From Nelumbo lutea (lineage: Eukaryota; Streptophyta; Magnoliopsida; Proteales; Nelumbonaceae): 64,000 bases of DNA. The notes under the pieces are model-generated. The model was not told the DNA's origin, ran no database searches, and was given only the letters and a program-made list of their open reading frames with translations. Below are positions 10,962-22,032 of this stretch, piece after piece (the stretch's first letter is position 1; each line of letters starts with the position of its first letter). Position numbers and translations under genes: made by a program. The stretch is taken from the NCBI GenBank assembly GCA_022828595.1, contig JAKGHH010000004.1, positions 21,274,372 through 21,338,371 of the forward strand, read 5' to 3'.

Positions 10962-11127
10962 GCTTCGCCCACAAAGGAAACGGTTGCGATCCCGACCTTG
11001 ACTACAGATCCGGTTCGAACACTACAGATCGATGCTTCCGTCGAAAAGCCTCTATGAACCGAACTGTCAAACCCATTAGATAGAAGAAATGCAACTTAGC
11101 CCCAGAGCGTTGAAGGGCGGTCGACGA

Positions 11128-12079
11128 GGAGGTCGAAAAGCTCCTCGTAGCGGACTTCAAAAGGGAAGTTCATTACCCGAGCTGGGTAGCCAACCCAGTG
11201 CTAGTGAAAAAGGCAAACAGCAAGTGGCGCATGTGCGTCGACTACACTGACCTGAACCAAGCTTACCCAAAAGACTGCTTCCCCCTTCCCCGAATTGACC
11301 GCCTAGTGGACGCAACCTCGGGATGAGTTGCTAAGCTTCTTGGATGCCTACTCGGGCTACAACCAAATCAGGATGGACCAGTCCGATGAGAAAAAAACCA
11401 GCTTAATAACCGAGTTCGGCCTGTCCTGGTGGTGGTAGTAGATTACTTCACAAAATGGATAGAAGATGAACCTCTGGCAACAGTTATAGCCCGAAACATA
11501 CAAAACTTCTTTTCAAAGAACATAGTATGTCACTTCGGGCTACCTCGAGTACTGATCTCTGACAATGGCAAACAGTTCGAGGATATCAAGTTCCAAGAAT
11601 GGTGCCAAAATACGGGAATTTGTTAGAACTTCACATCAATCGCACACCTGCAGGAAAACGGTCAAATAGAAGTAATGAACAGAGCCATCCTGTGCGGATT
11701 GAAAGCACGGCTAGACCGAGCTAAAGGGTTGTGGGCGGGCGAGCTACTAAGTGTTCTATGGGCTCACCGAACTACAGAAAAAGCCGCCACGGGAGAGACC
11801 TCCTTTAACCTCACCTACGGCACTGAAGCGGTAATCCCAGCAGAAATCAAAATACCTACACTACGACTAGAAGCATATAACGATCAGACAAACGGAGACA
11901 AGTTACATACCAACCTCGACCTACTGGACAAGGTAAGAGACCTCGCACACATCTGGACAGGGGCCTACCAGCAGCAAGTAGCTCGGTACTACAACACCAG
12001 AGTAAAGTACTCAACCGAAAAAAGGTTTGAACAAGAATTCAGAAACCAGAACAAGCAAAATACCTCGAACGCGAACTGA
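11128..12079 (+). pseudogene. Gypsy reverse transcriptase fused by deletion to integrase
   Basis: RT motifs (PSWVANPVLVKK, WRMCVDYTDLNQAYPKD, SGYNQIRM) stop near 11420, and integrase core sequence starts within about 10 bp. The second and third integrase acidic residues are visible (SDNGKQF and NGQIEV); the first is lost at the junction. A TAG follows NTGIC at 11624-11626. The C-terminal side includes RTTEKAATGETSFNLTYGTEAVIP, normal for Tat-type integrase, and QQVARYYNTRVK. Confidence 0.75.
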
Positions 12080-12645
12080 AAACCTGGATGCGAGCTGAAA
12101 CTTGAACGTGAGCTCAAGAAGCAAAACGCAGAAGTGACAAAGCGACTGAGGTCCCCTACTATTTATACCCACAATAACCAAGAACCAACAGTGCAGATCA
12201 GAGCCAATCCGACGGCTCGCATTCACGCTAACAACACGTCTCCTAAGACCGAGATGTGATTGGCGCACGTCTTTCTAAAACTGATGAAACGTCGATGCAC
12301 GTCTTTCTAAAACTAACGAGATGACGACGCACGTTTTTTCTAAAACTGACAGAATGGCCAGTGCATGTCTCCTCGCCTTTCAAATGGCAGCGACACGTCT
12401 TTTCAAAATAAAAAAACCCACTGTCATGTCTCCTAGCGGCGCACTTTTCTGAAATTTGAAAAAAAAAGCGTGCGCCACCACGTCTATCAGCATTTGTGAA
12501 GCAGGTAGGCGCACCTCCCGCCTTTTGGGCCCTCGAGAAAACCAAAGAAGCCTGACAACGCACCTCGCGCTATCAAGATTTGAAGTACAGGACAAATCCA
12601 CCTACCACCTCGCGAAACTCCCCGCGCCAGGGCAAGACCCTTAGC

Positions 12646-12664
12646 ACGAGGAGTGGGGGGCAAT
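12646..12664 (+). other. Polypurine tract before the Gypsy 3' LTR
   Basis: ACGAGGAGTGGGGGGCAAT lies directly before the TGATGAAGG LTR start. It is nearly the same as the purine tract of the element at 50591-58121, linking the two families. Confidence 0.7.
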
Positions 12665-13485
12665 TGATGAAGGAAGATTTGGCCCGACCTCGTAATTACG
12701 CAGCACGTGGCAAAAGCAAATAGCTCGACACAACAGCGCGCCTAAGGCGAAGAGCACCAAGGGGAGGAACCAGCGGTCCAAACTCCCTACCAGTGGTCCA
12801 AACTCCCTACCAGCAGTCCGAACTCCCTACTAGGAGCCCGAACTCTCCCTTGGCCCCGAGCCAAACTCAAAGGACAGTAACCCGAACTGGCCTGCCCTAT
12901 GGTAGTTCGGAACACTCCTCTCTGAACTAGCCTGCCTTATGGCAGTTCGAGACACACCTCCGAACTCAAGACTTCACCTCGCTCACCACTCCAGCACTTC
13001 GCCTCCAGGATGCCAAACTGAACAACCGTACCATGCCTAACACCGAGGAAGTTCGTATCCAGGGGTGGCGCACCTGACTGACTTGGGATCTGATGCTTGA
13101 CAGCCGCACTTCAAACGGCCACCTGCCACCGCCATCCGTAGTTACAGAGATGGCTCTGACAATGAGTAGTGGCGGTTCTATCCCAACAGAATGGATGACA
13201 CCCGAACTAGCAGAAACACAGAAGTGATCATATCCGACCTGACAGAAGCCTCGGAGTGAGTGCACGAAGTGGTTATAAAAGGCCCCCATACCCCCAACAA
13301 CAAGGTAGGCAAACTTCGCGTCCTCTGGTTTTATCTTGCCTTTGAGAGAATACTAACTTGAGCTTCGAAGCAATCTCACCGGGTTCCCCCCGAAGTTCCC
13401 TCATCTTCTCCATTTTAGGCTCCCCATTGCTCCAGTCAGAGGCAAGGTCGTTGACAACTAGGGCCGGCCGGATTGCGCACCATCA
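12665..13485 (+). repeat. Gypsy 3' LTR
   Basis: It starts TGATGAAGGAAGATTTGG after the purine tract and ends CGCACCATCA, 821 bp. It contains TTATAAAAGGCCCCC (near 13273), a TATA box, and the repeated phrase GTCCAAACTCCCTACCAG near 12775-12830. The first 20 bp resemble the TGATGAGGGCAGATTTGG start of the LTR family at 49034, but the bodies differ. Confidence 0.65.
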
Positions 13486-14361
13486 CTATTGATTTGCACT
13501 TTGCTTAAAAGCACCAAAAAATTTTACTCTTGATTGACGACATAGATCACCTCACGTTGTGTATATGAGATACACGAAATCAAAATACAAGGTGTGGCCT
13601 GAACCACACAACACCTTGTAGAACGCCTATATAAGTGTAGTGTGGTTCAGACTACTCAAATTTTAACCACACCACACCTATGGTGTAATTAAAAACACAC
13701 CACCCAATTTCTCAACCACACTACAGAACACCCCTTAATGCCCTCAGTGTAAACTTGTTACAATTCACAAGATCTCGACTAAGCAAATTCCTTGTTTTCA
13801 AAAACTAAAGTGAATAACTAGACCCTATGTGATTGTATCGAATCTGACCAGTCCATTGATGAGTGTTGGTTCATGTTTCTCCTGTCGTCTCTAGGTGAAG
13901 GCATTTGAAATGTTTATTATATAAATAACACAACACAACCTGCATAATCTGAATTAATACGACTAACCTATTTTGATTCTATACTAAATGATACATATAA
14001 TCTGAATTAACACGAAATTAACACACTTAATTTGTTTAAATTAAACAAAAATAACTTTAAATAATAAAAGAAACATTCAATCATCAACTATTCAAACAAA
14101 TTCATAAAAAATATTCAATGTCTTTCTTACCTATGGTAGTATTCTATCCAAATATGCATATATGATTTTACTTAAAACTTTGGATCCTAAACAAGTCATT
14201 TTTGAGTTAAATGGATCAACCTAAAATTAACGCATTTACTTATTGTGTTAAAAAAGTAGACATGATTTTGATGTGAACACAATTAAGATAAACCCAACCT
14301 ACTAATTATTCTAATATTGCTAGCCCTACTAATTTGGTGTTGTATCATAATCAACCTAAAG
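13486..14361. other. AT-rich intergenic sequence
   Basis: No coding exon or RNA gene was recognised. Around 13580-13730 there are short inverted words (CAAGGTGTGG / CCACACCACACCT) suggestive of a small degenerate foldback element, without clear borders. Confidence 0.5.
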
Positions 14362-15049
14362 TAAGGGTGTCAATGTATCACATGGTTTTTAAAAGTGGAC
14401 CAGACTGAAAAAACTGGGAACCGGTCACTTGATCGGTTTCGTTTTCCCCCAAAACTAGATTTTCCCCCAAAACCGTTGATTTTGGTCATTGAACCGCTGA
14501 ATCGGGAGATTAACCGTTCAAATGGTTTTGACCATTTATTTATTTTTTTTGAATTTTTTTTATTTTCTGTTAGAACGGGCCGAGCGTTTGGTTCGAACGG
14601 TCAAACCGTTCAACCCGGTAACCAGACCCCTGACCGGTTAGATCACCGGGTCAGTTTTAAAAACCATGATGTATCATAATCAACCCGTCGAGTCCAAAAT
14701 CAATTTGGATAGATTGGACGGACCAACAAGGCATATTTGATTGGACCAATTTGGTCCAAAATAATTATTAAATTGGATTGGACCTAGTCTGTCAGTAATA
14801 AATTTATATTGGATTGGATTGGATTAAGCCAATATCTAGTCCGTTGATATAAGATAAGAATATAAGTGTCAATGGATCAGGTTTGAATTAAAAACAATCT
14901 AAATTAAAACAAATTTGAATAGATTAGACCTGATCCAAAATGGTCCAAAATATTCATTAGATTGGATTGAATTGGACCTGATCCATTTGTAATGGACTCA
15001 CATTAGACTGGACCAGATTGAACCAAATCCAGTCCAATTGGCACCCCTA
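14362..15049. mobile_element. hAT-like non-autonomous repeat (copy 2 of the GGATTGGACT family), interrupted by a MITE
   Basis: The left end reads TAAGGGTGTCAATG and the right end CCAATTGGCACCCCTA, an imperfect inverted pair of the TAGGGGTGTCAA type. The interior is dominated by GGATTGGATTGGACC-like words, as at 3640-3993. A smaller MITE is inserted at 14381-14668. No reliable target duplication was found for the outer element. Confidence 0.5.
14381..14668. mobile_element. hAT-type MITE, 288 bp, with perfect 8-bp duplication
   Basis: Terminal inverted repeats CATGGTTTTTAAAA (14381-14394) and TTTTAAAAACCATG (14655-14668) are perfect over 14 bp. The flanks are ATGTATCA on both sides (14373-14380 and 14669-14676), a perfect 8-bp target duplication diagnostic of the hAT superfamily. 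The interior has many ACCGGTT/AACCGTT words. It has no coding capacity. Confidence 0.9.
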
Positions 15050-16159
15050 CATAGAAGAAAATAGGAATAGTTTATAGAAAATTACAAAACTACACAAATG
15101 CACTATATCTATAGATGGGATGTATTCCAAGCAGGGTAAACCTGGTCCCTAACCCTAAACATCTAAGCGTAGTACTACCCCGTATACCATAGCGTCAAAA
15201 TTGATTTCATTGACCGCGCCATTAGTATGCCATCTAAATGTCAACCTATGTGTTATGGATGGGATATTGTGTATATTTTGTATATAGGAAAATGAGAAAT
15301 GACCATAAAGTTATTAATATGATTTATCTATTTTATGTTCACAAGGGATCTAAGGTATAAAGGAAAATGGCAATAGTAAAGCATCTTTGTACTAATTCGT
15401 GAACTTTTATTGTATTGTTGCTTTGCTTGGTAGACTTATTCAATCCATTCTAAGTACCCCCCAAGTCCTCGACAATTAGCCCCATAGTTGAGTAAGTAGC
15501 TGGAGTCCGGATGGGCTACAAACAAAATGGAATCATGCACACCATCAAGAATGTACTAGTGTGCAGGACTTTGTGTCTTGCTCATCCCGTTGCTTGGAAG
15601 AATGTCTACTCGTGTAGCATCCTGTAGAGTAACTTTCTATTGAAATCACCTGATCATAAAAAGTAAAAAGGGAGGTTCGACCATCATATTGGAAAAACTT
15701 ATAACCAATCAAATGCATGTTCTTGATGCTTTTTTACAAGAGAGAGGTACATCAAGGTATGGAGTATGGACCAAGGTTTTAATAGTAACTGATAACAAAA
15801 CAGCAATATGGCCACCATTACATAGAGAAAAGAAATAACAACACGAACAAGAGAACCTTATAAAAAAAAAAGCAAAGGTGCACCAAGAATACGGGAGAAA
15901 AACATAGGAATTTGCATTCATAATTTAAACGACTGCAATCCACACATCTATCAAGCTCAAAAAGCAGTACAACAATTTACTCTCTTCAATACTTGGCAGA
16001 GCAACTCAACTAATCATTAATGAGTTGAGTGTCCATATTATTCAACATAAACCATCCTTGGATTACAACTGATCCTGCTATTCATGGGCCTTTCTGTACA
16101 CAGTACTAGTCTGCCCTTGGTATCTTGTTTTTCTACTGAAAGTCCATTCCAACAAACGA
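15050..16159. other. Downstream flank of the AVT6 gene
   Basis: This is non-coding AT-rich DNA between the repeat at 15049 and the AVT6 stop codon. The part next to 16159 should include the AVT6 3' UTR. Short frames on the minus strand (for example 15709-15921) show no family resemblance. Confidence 0.5.
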
Positions 16160-19100
16160 TCAGGATCGTGGGGACGAGTTCTTCTTGATCAGTGCGTAGG
16201 CATCACTGTATATGGCCACCAAATTTGAGAAAACTGCAAGGACAATCATGAAAACAGACAGGATCTTGTCCTTCTTTGTTGCTATGCCATGAGGATCCCT
16301 GAAACAACCAAAAGACATATAGTTCTCTCCCCAAGAAATAAATCATTCAGGAAATTTAAGGGCATTTGGGCATTCAAAGTATCAAGAGACCAGTTCTGTC
16401 AGTGCAGTGGCGAGGAAAACTTATCCATCATCATGTAAGTGCATGGTGACTTGTATCCACAAAAAAGTACTGAACACATTACCATTGGGATAATTGTCCA
16501 CACTAAGAAACATAAACATTTAAAACTTAACTTGATTATTGCAACACGCAGACTTGGAGCAATTACAGAAAATGCTGATTGCTTGAAAGAATATAATTAA
16601 TAATGATGAAGCCAATTGCATAGCATGTAACTTTAACAACTACAAGGGCAATAGACTAATCACATGAGCAGAACTTTTTGTATTCTTTGAACTTGTGAAG
16701 GGGGGAGGCCTACACTTGCAACCATGGGGACAAAACCTCCAAGTTCTTTATTTTAGCATGAAAATGAAAATGAAAATAATGAAATAAATTATGTATCAAG
16801 TTAACCATGAAGGCATTTTGCTTTCGTTGCCTACTGACTTTATTCAATGGTACTTAATGGTTTCCAAACAAAAACTCAGAGGCTGACACACAGACACACG
16901 GCTTGGTGTTGCATTCAACAGAGACGAGATAGCCTACTGAATTTTCATTGGATTTATAGGTCCATAACATAACCAATCATGATTACCATCAGTAAGTAAA
17001 AACTAAACCAATCAAAATACCAAACAAAAAAATGCATTCTTCTAAGCATAACTACAGCACACCATCCAAAATGATAATAACCCCACTTCTACAAATTACC
17101 ACCCATGAAGTAGGTAACATACCTTAGAGATATGGCTGCAGGAAAGATGAACCCTATGCAGACTGCAGCAGTTGCACCTGTGAACTGGAAAGCATCCCAG
17201 ATGCTGGGTATGAAATTTGCCCCCAAGAAGATGAGAGACATAAGAACTACATTGATCAGTGCAAATCTTTGGTTATCCAAAACCAAAGGCCTGGCAGAGG
17301 GAAACAGGAGGCCATCCAAGTTGAGTCGTAGGGCAAAAAAGATGATAGGAAAGACAAGCATGAGGTGGACAGCATAGCTAACACGAACAGCATCATTGAG
17401 CACTGAGCTAAATGGGATGCCAAGGTCGGTATCAAAGTTGGCTAGCACATCATCCAGGGTTGACTCACCAAATAGGAGAAACCCAAAGAAGCTGGTTGTT
17501 ATGTACACAGTTGAGCATAGCGCAAGTGAAGTTCGCACAATTGATTGAATCTGGGAAGAGTCTTCAAGCTCATTGTCAATTGTGTGCACTGCAAATATAA
17601 AAAAAAAAAAAAAGGTGAAAAAGTTCAAACATCCAACCACAACCAGAGGCATAGTACCAAAAATACAAAAAACAAAGAACACATTCAGAAGCAGCAATCA
17701 GCTCAGGGGCTGTTTGATAACAGTTGAAGTTACTGAACTGAATGACTTATTGTTTTGTCTTTTATGGATAGAAATAGTTAAATGATAAAATATTCTAGAT
17801 TATACTATGTTACCCAACTTCAGCTTCAGCCAATAAGGAGCCCTTGACCTCCTTAAAATCTTATTCACTAAAAGACAAAGCAATAAGCTTTTCAATTCAG
17901 ACACTTCAGCTGTTATCAAACAGCCCCTCAGTCTATTTAGGGGCCTGTTCGGGGGGTGCTAAAGCTTTGATCGAGTTTCTTTTACTGAGATGCTTTGGAG
18001 AAGCCACTAAAAGAAGCTTCAGTAGAAAGCCATATTTTTGGCTGTAAGATGGCTATTTTGAGCTTTCTGGGCTTTTCACAAAAAATTACTTATAAGATGT
18101 CTAGGTGGGGCCCACCTCATAAAACAAGAAGGTGCTATGTCAAAGCCCTCTTAAGTGGGCACTAGGTTAGTTATTTCTCTGACAAGTTTAAATTCAACAT
18201 TCAGCAAGGATATAAAGATATCCTCAACTGCAGAAGACTAAAAGTGAAACCCAAATTTCCTCAAATGACCAAGGCAAACTACCATTCTCAGAAAATTAGC
18301 ATCCCTTTTCACCAAAGTACATAAACAAAATAATTAGAAAAAAAATATCTCCCATGATCATTTTCACTAAAAATGCAAGAACATTTCATATCCCATAAAT
18401 GTCATGTGTATAATTGCGTTTATAATAGAATGATAATGGCATACCATTATAGTGGCAGATATAAGCCGTTACAAGAACTGGAACCACAGTGAAGAGTTTC
18501 CAGAATGATGTCATATCAGTAACATTTGGAAGCCACCTGGGCATCTCAATGCTTCCACTTATCAATTTGACAATCGTGATTCCAGCAGTAATGGCAACAA
18601 AAGCAATTGCGAGTGCAACTGATAAGGCAGACGTGTACCTCAATGAATCTGCACAGAAATTAACATGAGATTCTCCCTCCAAAAATTTAGTCTGAACAAT
18701 AGATACACACAATTATTTAGGTTCTTTGATAAAAGAGCAAGTACCAGAACCTAGTCATCAAAGTACAAATCAACAAGAAAACAACAAGTCTCTAGAACCC
18801 AAAGGCATGAAAGAAAAATGCAAGAAAGTTCCAAGTTTTCCAGTGAAATCTTGGGAAGGATGGACTGGATACAGACCTAACCTTTGGCATTTTTTGCACA
18901 CAGTGGTTGCTCCCACTGAAATCTTGTTTAATTTTGCTAAATAATGAGTCCAAGGATTTAAAAGTTAACTCTCACTAGATCATTCAGAAATAACTAATAT
19001 AATGGAGTAATCGACTGGAATGCTATCAGGAGCACATACCGTCATTTCCCGAAAGCTATGTTAGGCTTAGGCCATGAATTTCCCTTGAAGCAAGCAAAGA

Positions 19101-20756
19101 TCAAGAAGACATGGAGGCACTGCATTAAATGCTCAATTACCTGATATAGATAATTCAAGGTGTTCTCCATGCCTTAAAAGGCTTAAATTCCCTGAGATCC
19201 ACAGTGCATAGTGTGGGTGCTACCTATCGCATGCCTTGAAGCTCATATCTTATAGGAGGCATGTATATGAGGCATAAAGTGAAAAAGCTCATATCTTATG
19301 GGAGGCATGCATATGAGACATAAAGTAAAAACAAGATTTTAGCTAAAGGACTGCAGCATAAAAGAAGAAAAATCATTTTCTTAATCATGTTAAAATGTTA
19401 AAAAAAACACCACTTTAACATTTTTAGGTTTCTAAAAAAACCCTTAACCACTTCCAAAAAGAAAACACATTTTCAATTATTTTTAATGATAAGAATGTGA
19501 AAGTGCAAGGGTTGAGGTTACACCTGATGCATGGAGAGGCAGTACGACCTTGTCCCATGCCAATGCGTGGTCTCAAGGGATTAACCTATTCTGAATGACA
19601 AATATTTAAGGACCATCCAAGAGTGTGGGCCTAAGGAATGAGGATCATGTATTCCTCAACAAGATGCTACTGCAACTCAAACTATAGAGATGAACTGAAA
19701 CAAGGACATATATCAGGTAGCACTTCCTCAATGGATTTTTATTAAAATTACAAGGATATCTAAATCTACTTAGACAACATTAATTGAATCCTCTAACAAT
19801 TAAATTCCTGCAAAGAAAAATGATGGCATCATGGAGATAATTTTCATCAGTAAATTAATGAAAAACAGCTATTGCAAGTCCGCAATGGCCATCTCATGCC
19901 AATTAAGTGCTTGTTCGATAAATAATATAAAATCAATTGCGAATAAACTTGCCTACACGCTTGAAACAAGTCAATGGAGCAAAAATAGCAAGAGTTGTGA
20001 CAAGCAGAACAAAGGCACGCCCATTCCACCAGTGTGCTCCAAACCAGCCTTCCAAGAGACCAGCATGGTGAATTCCACTTGCAGATGTTCCAGAAAGCAC
20101 ATCACCTAATAACGGAAGTGGTTGAACCAATGAGTTAGTGAAAATTATCCATGCGACAGACCATGAATAAAAGTTCTTAATTAATTGAAGGGTGAGAAAG
20201 GAAAAACAGAAACTATTCCGATAAATCATTATCTTTCTACTTCAAGAAGCTAAGACTATAGGAGAATATAATTCTAATAAGAAAGGAAAATAGAAACAAA
20301 ACAGATGAAGTGGATGTAAGCTATACCAATTATAATCATGTAAACAATCAATACACCAACGTTGTTGATAACTACACAGATCTGTAATAACACCCTTCCG
20401 ACTTTTCCAAAGGCGTGTCCCATAACTCCTCCATATGAATCTGTTTTGCCAGCTTTACTGAACCGGAGCAACATATCAATCGAAGCCTCCGTAAGGAATG
20501 CTACAAAGATGATCATAGCTATCCCTGCGCCAAGCCCTAAAACTTTCATGGTCGCAGGCAAAGCCATAATTCCAGCACCAACGATGGTAGTTGATAGATT
20601 AAAAACCGCCCCACTAAAAGAAGCACCATTAAACTCATGGAACTCAAGATCTTCATCTTGCCTTCTCGGCAGCAAAGGAGCATTCTCGTCAACAACCTGC
20701 TTTTTCTTTCGTGATGAGCTCTTCTCCTTCACAGGGACAACGTTTCCGATAGTCAT
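16160..20756 (-). CDS. AVT6: AVT6-type vacuolar/endomembrane amino acid transporter (complete, five exons)
   Basis: Exons on the minus strand: 20756-20327, 20105-19953, 18648-18445, 17588-17123, 16298-16160. All phases agree and give 463 residues, the normal AVT6 length. The soluble N-terminus (VDENAPLLPRR, a dileucine-type sorting signal) is followed by an Aa_trans (SLC38-like) fold. It begins FNLSTTIVGAGIMALPATMK and contains about eleven hydrophobic segments, with ICHYN, NELEDSSQIQSIVRTSL and a C-terminal DPHGIATKKDKILSVFMIVL block. AVT6 proteins export or import neutral and acidic amino acids across vacuolar or ER membranes (family knowledge). Intron 2 (19952-18649) starts with GC instead of GT, in the context GTAG|GCAAGT. 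An upstream in-frame ATG (20849) is not conserved. Introns carry a MITE (17706-17927) and a small tandem duplication. Confidence 0.93.
17706..17927. mobile_element. Tourist/PIF-Harbinger-like MITE in AVT6 intron 3
   Basis: 222 bp with inverted ends GGGGCTGTTTGATAACAG and its complement, similarity continuing for almost 60 bp with few mismatches. Flanked by TCA on both sides (17703-17705, 17928-17930), a 3-bp target duplication fitting PIF/Harbinger. A second GGGGCCTGTTCGGGGGGTG start begins nearby at about 17940, without a detected partner end. Confidence 0.85.
19241..19336. repeat. 48-bp tandem duplication in AVT6 intron 2
   Basis: The segment AGCTCATATCTTATAGGAGG... (starting near 19241) recurs at about 19289 with a few substitutions, each copy ending ATAAAGTRAAAA. 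There are two copies only. Confidence 0.7.
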
Positions 20757-22017
20757 CTTTTGACGATTTAGGACTCCTAACAGAATTCGTAACACAGTAA
20801 TATACAATAATTTCTTGGAATTTACAAAAAAATCGAAAAAATTAATCACTTTTTAGGGGAAAAAATAAAAATAAAAAATAAGAGCTGAACAAAGGGCTTA
20901 TTCAGAAATGGAAGATCGGAAGGCACAAGCTTCCGATTGAATTATAGCTAAGAATTTCTTTGAGTTTTCAGTAAGCTTAAAAAAGGGGTTGCTATTTGCT
21001 AAAGGTTCAGATTTCAGAAATAAGCAGAAATTCCAATTAGAAGCCCCAAATCGCACAAAGGAGAGGGATCTACTCCAGAGGCCAGACAAATGGGGGATCA
21101 GCTGAGGATGTCAAGACAAAACAATCCAAGGATACCCCATTAAAGCCGAGACAATACGAATGAGAATTTTCAAAACCAGGAAAGCACGATATGAATGAGA
21201 CTTCGAAATCAACTCAATTGTTCAACGAAAGCAAGCAACTAATTCCCGACACCTTCACGCAAAAATCGACAAGAAGCCACAATAAATAAAGCATGAAAAT
21301 GGGAAGAGAGTTTCTTCCAACTCTTCGTTCCTCCCGAACTATTAAGACCTCATAAAAAGGGCTTCTCCGCTTCTCACACGGATCAAGTTCAAGTAGTCTA
21401 CCGTCTTATCTACGATTTGACTGAAACAGTGAAACTGAACCATAATCGGAAGTAGAAGTTATCTTCATTCCAAGGTGTAACTCGAGTTTATCGAAGAAAT
21501 TTTTACAGGTCCGATCCTACGGAGATGAAAGCGTCACAGTCGACGGCTAAAGCACTAAAAGCCCTCTAAGTCGAAAATACAAACAATCTCCGCCTACGTT
21601 GGAAGGATCCAAGTCAAGACAAAACAAGACAATTTAAACACGTACATGAGTACGTGATACTGTCTGCATTGAAGGCTAGCGGCTTATGCAAATTAAATAG
21701 CGCTGGAGATATTTCAGCAACGAATATTACAATGCTGCCCTTGCATTTCTGGATCTTCTTACGTGGATATGGATCTGTGACTGGGCCTCCAATTAGACTG
21801 TACGGGTACAGGTAATCAGGTAGACCTTCCCGCCAACAAGAACGGACCGACCATATTAGTTTACTGATCTCGTGTTTGAACTTTGAATTGAACCCTATAT
21901 TGTTTCTAGCCACGACAAATGCACCTTTTCATTCTACGAATTCCGGGGCGACACGAGACCGTTTCGCAAGGATTCAAGATTTTACAAACTCCGCACTCCC
22001 CCACATAAGAAGATGTC
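20757..22017. other. AVT6 upstream region
   Basis: This region holds the AVT6 5' UTR/promoter. No other coding exon was recognised. Pyrimidine- and AT-rich stretches precede the ATG. A 99-codon minus-strand frame near 21614-21913 has no family resemblance. Confidence 0.5.
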
Positions 22018-22032
22018 ATAGCTCATAGGTCT

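Larger units (their letters stand above)
9772..13485 (+). mobile_element. Decayed Ty3/Gypsy element (gag-pro-RT|IN deletion derivative plus 3' LTR)
   Basis: Order on the plus strand: gag C-terminal scraps (about 9850-10050), an aspartic protease region (10170-10960; the active site reads LVDLGSSADILF instead of the usual D-T/S-G), an RT start (about 11128-11420; KWRMCVDYTDLNQAYPKD and DAYSGYNQIRMDQ), then an immediate jump to integrase (11429-12079; VDYFTKWIE, ISDNGKQFEDIKF, NGQIEVMNRAIL). The RT YxDD block, RNase H and the integrase HHCC finger with the first catalytic Asp are missing. A purine tract AGGAGTGGGGGGCAA precedes an LTR start TGATGAAGGAAGATTTGG at 12665. Protein motifs fit the Athila/Tat side of Gypsy elements. 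There are many stops and frameshifts, and no 5' LTR was identified. Confidence 0.8.

Noticed and set aside
12243..12601. Cysteine/arginine-rich minus-strand frames
   Set aside because: They lie antisense to the 3' end of the Gypsy element; repeated GACACGTCTTTC phrases there explain the pattern.
20757..20849. Upstream ATG (20849) as the AVT6 start
   Set aside because: It would add about 31 residues unlike AVT6 family members; the ATG at 20756 gives the usual length.
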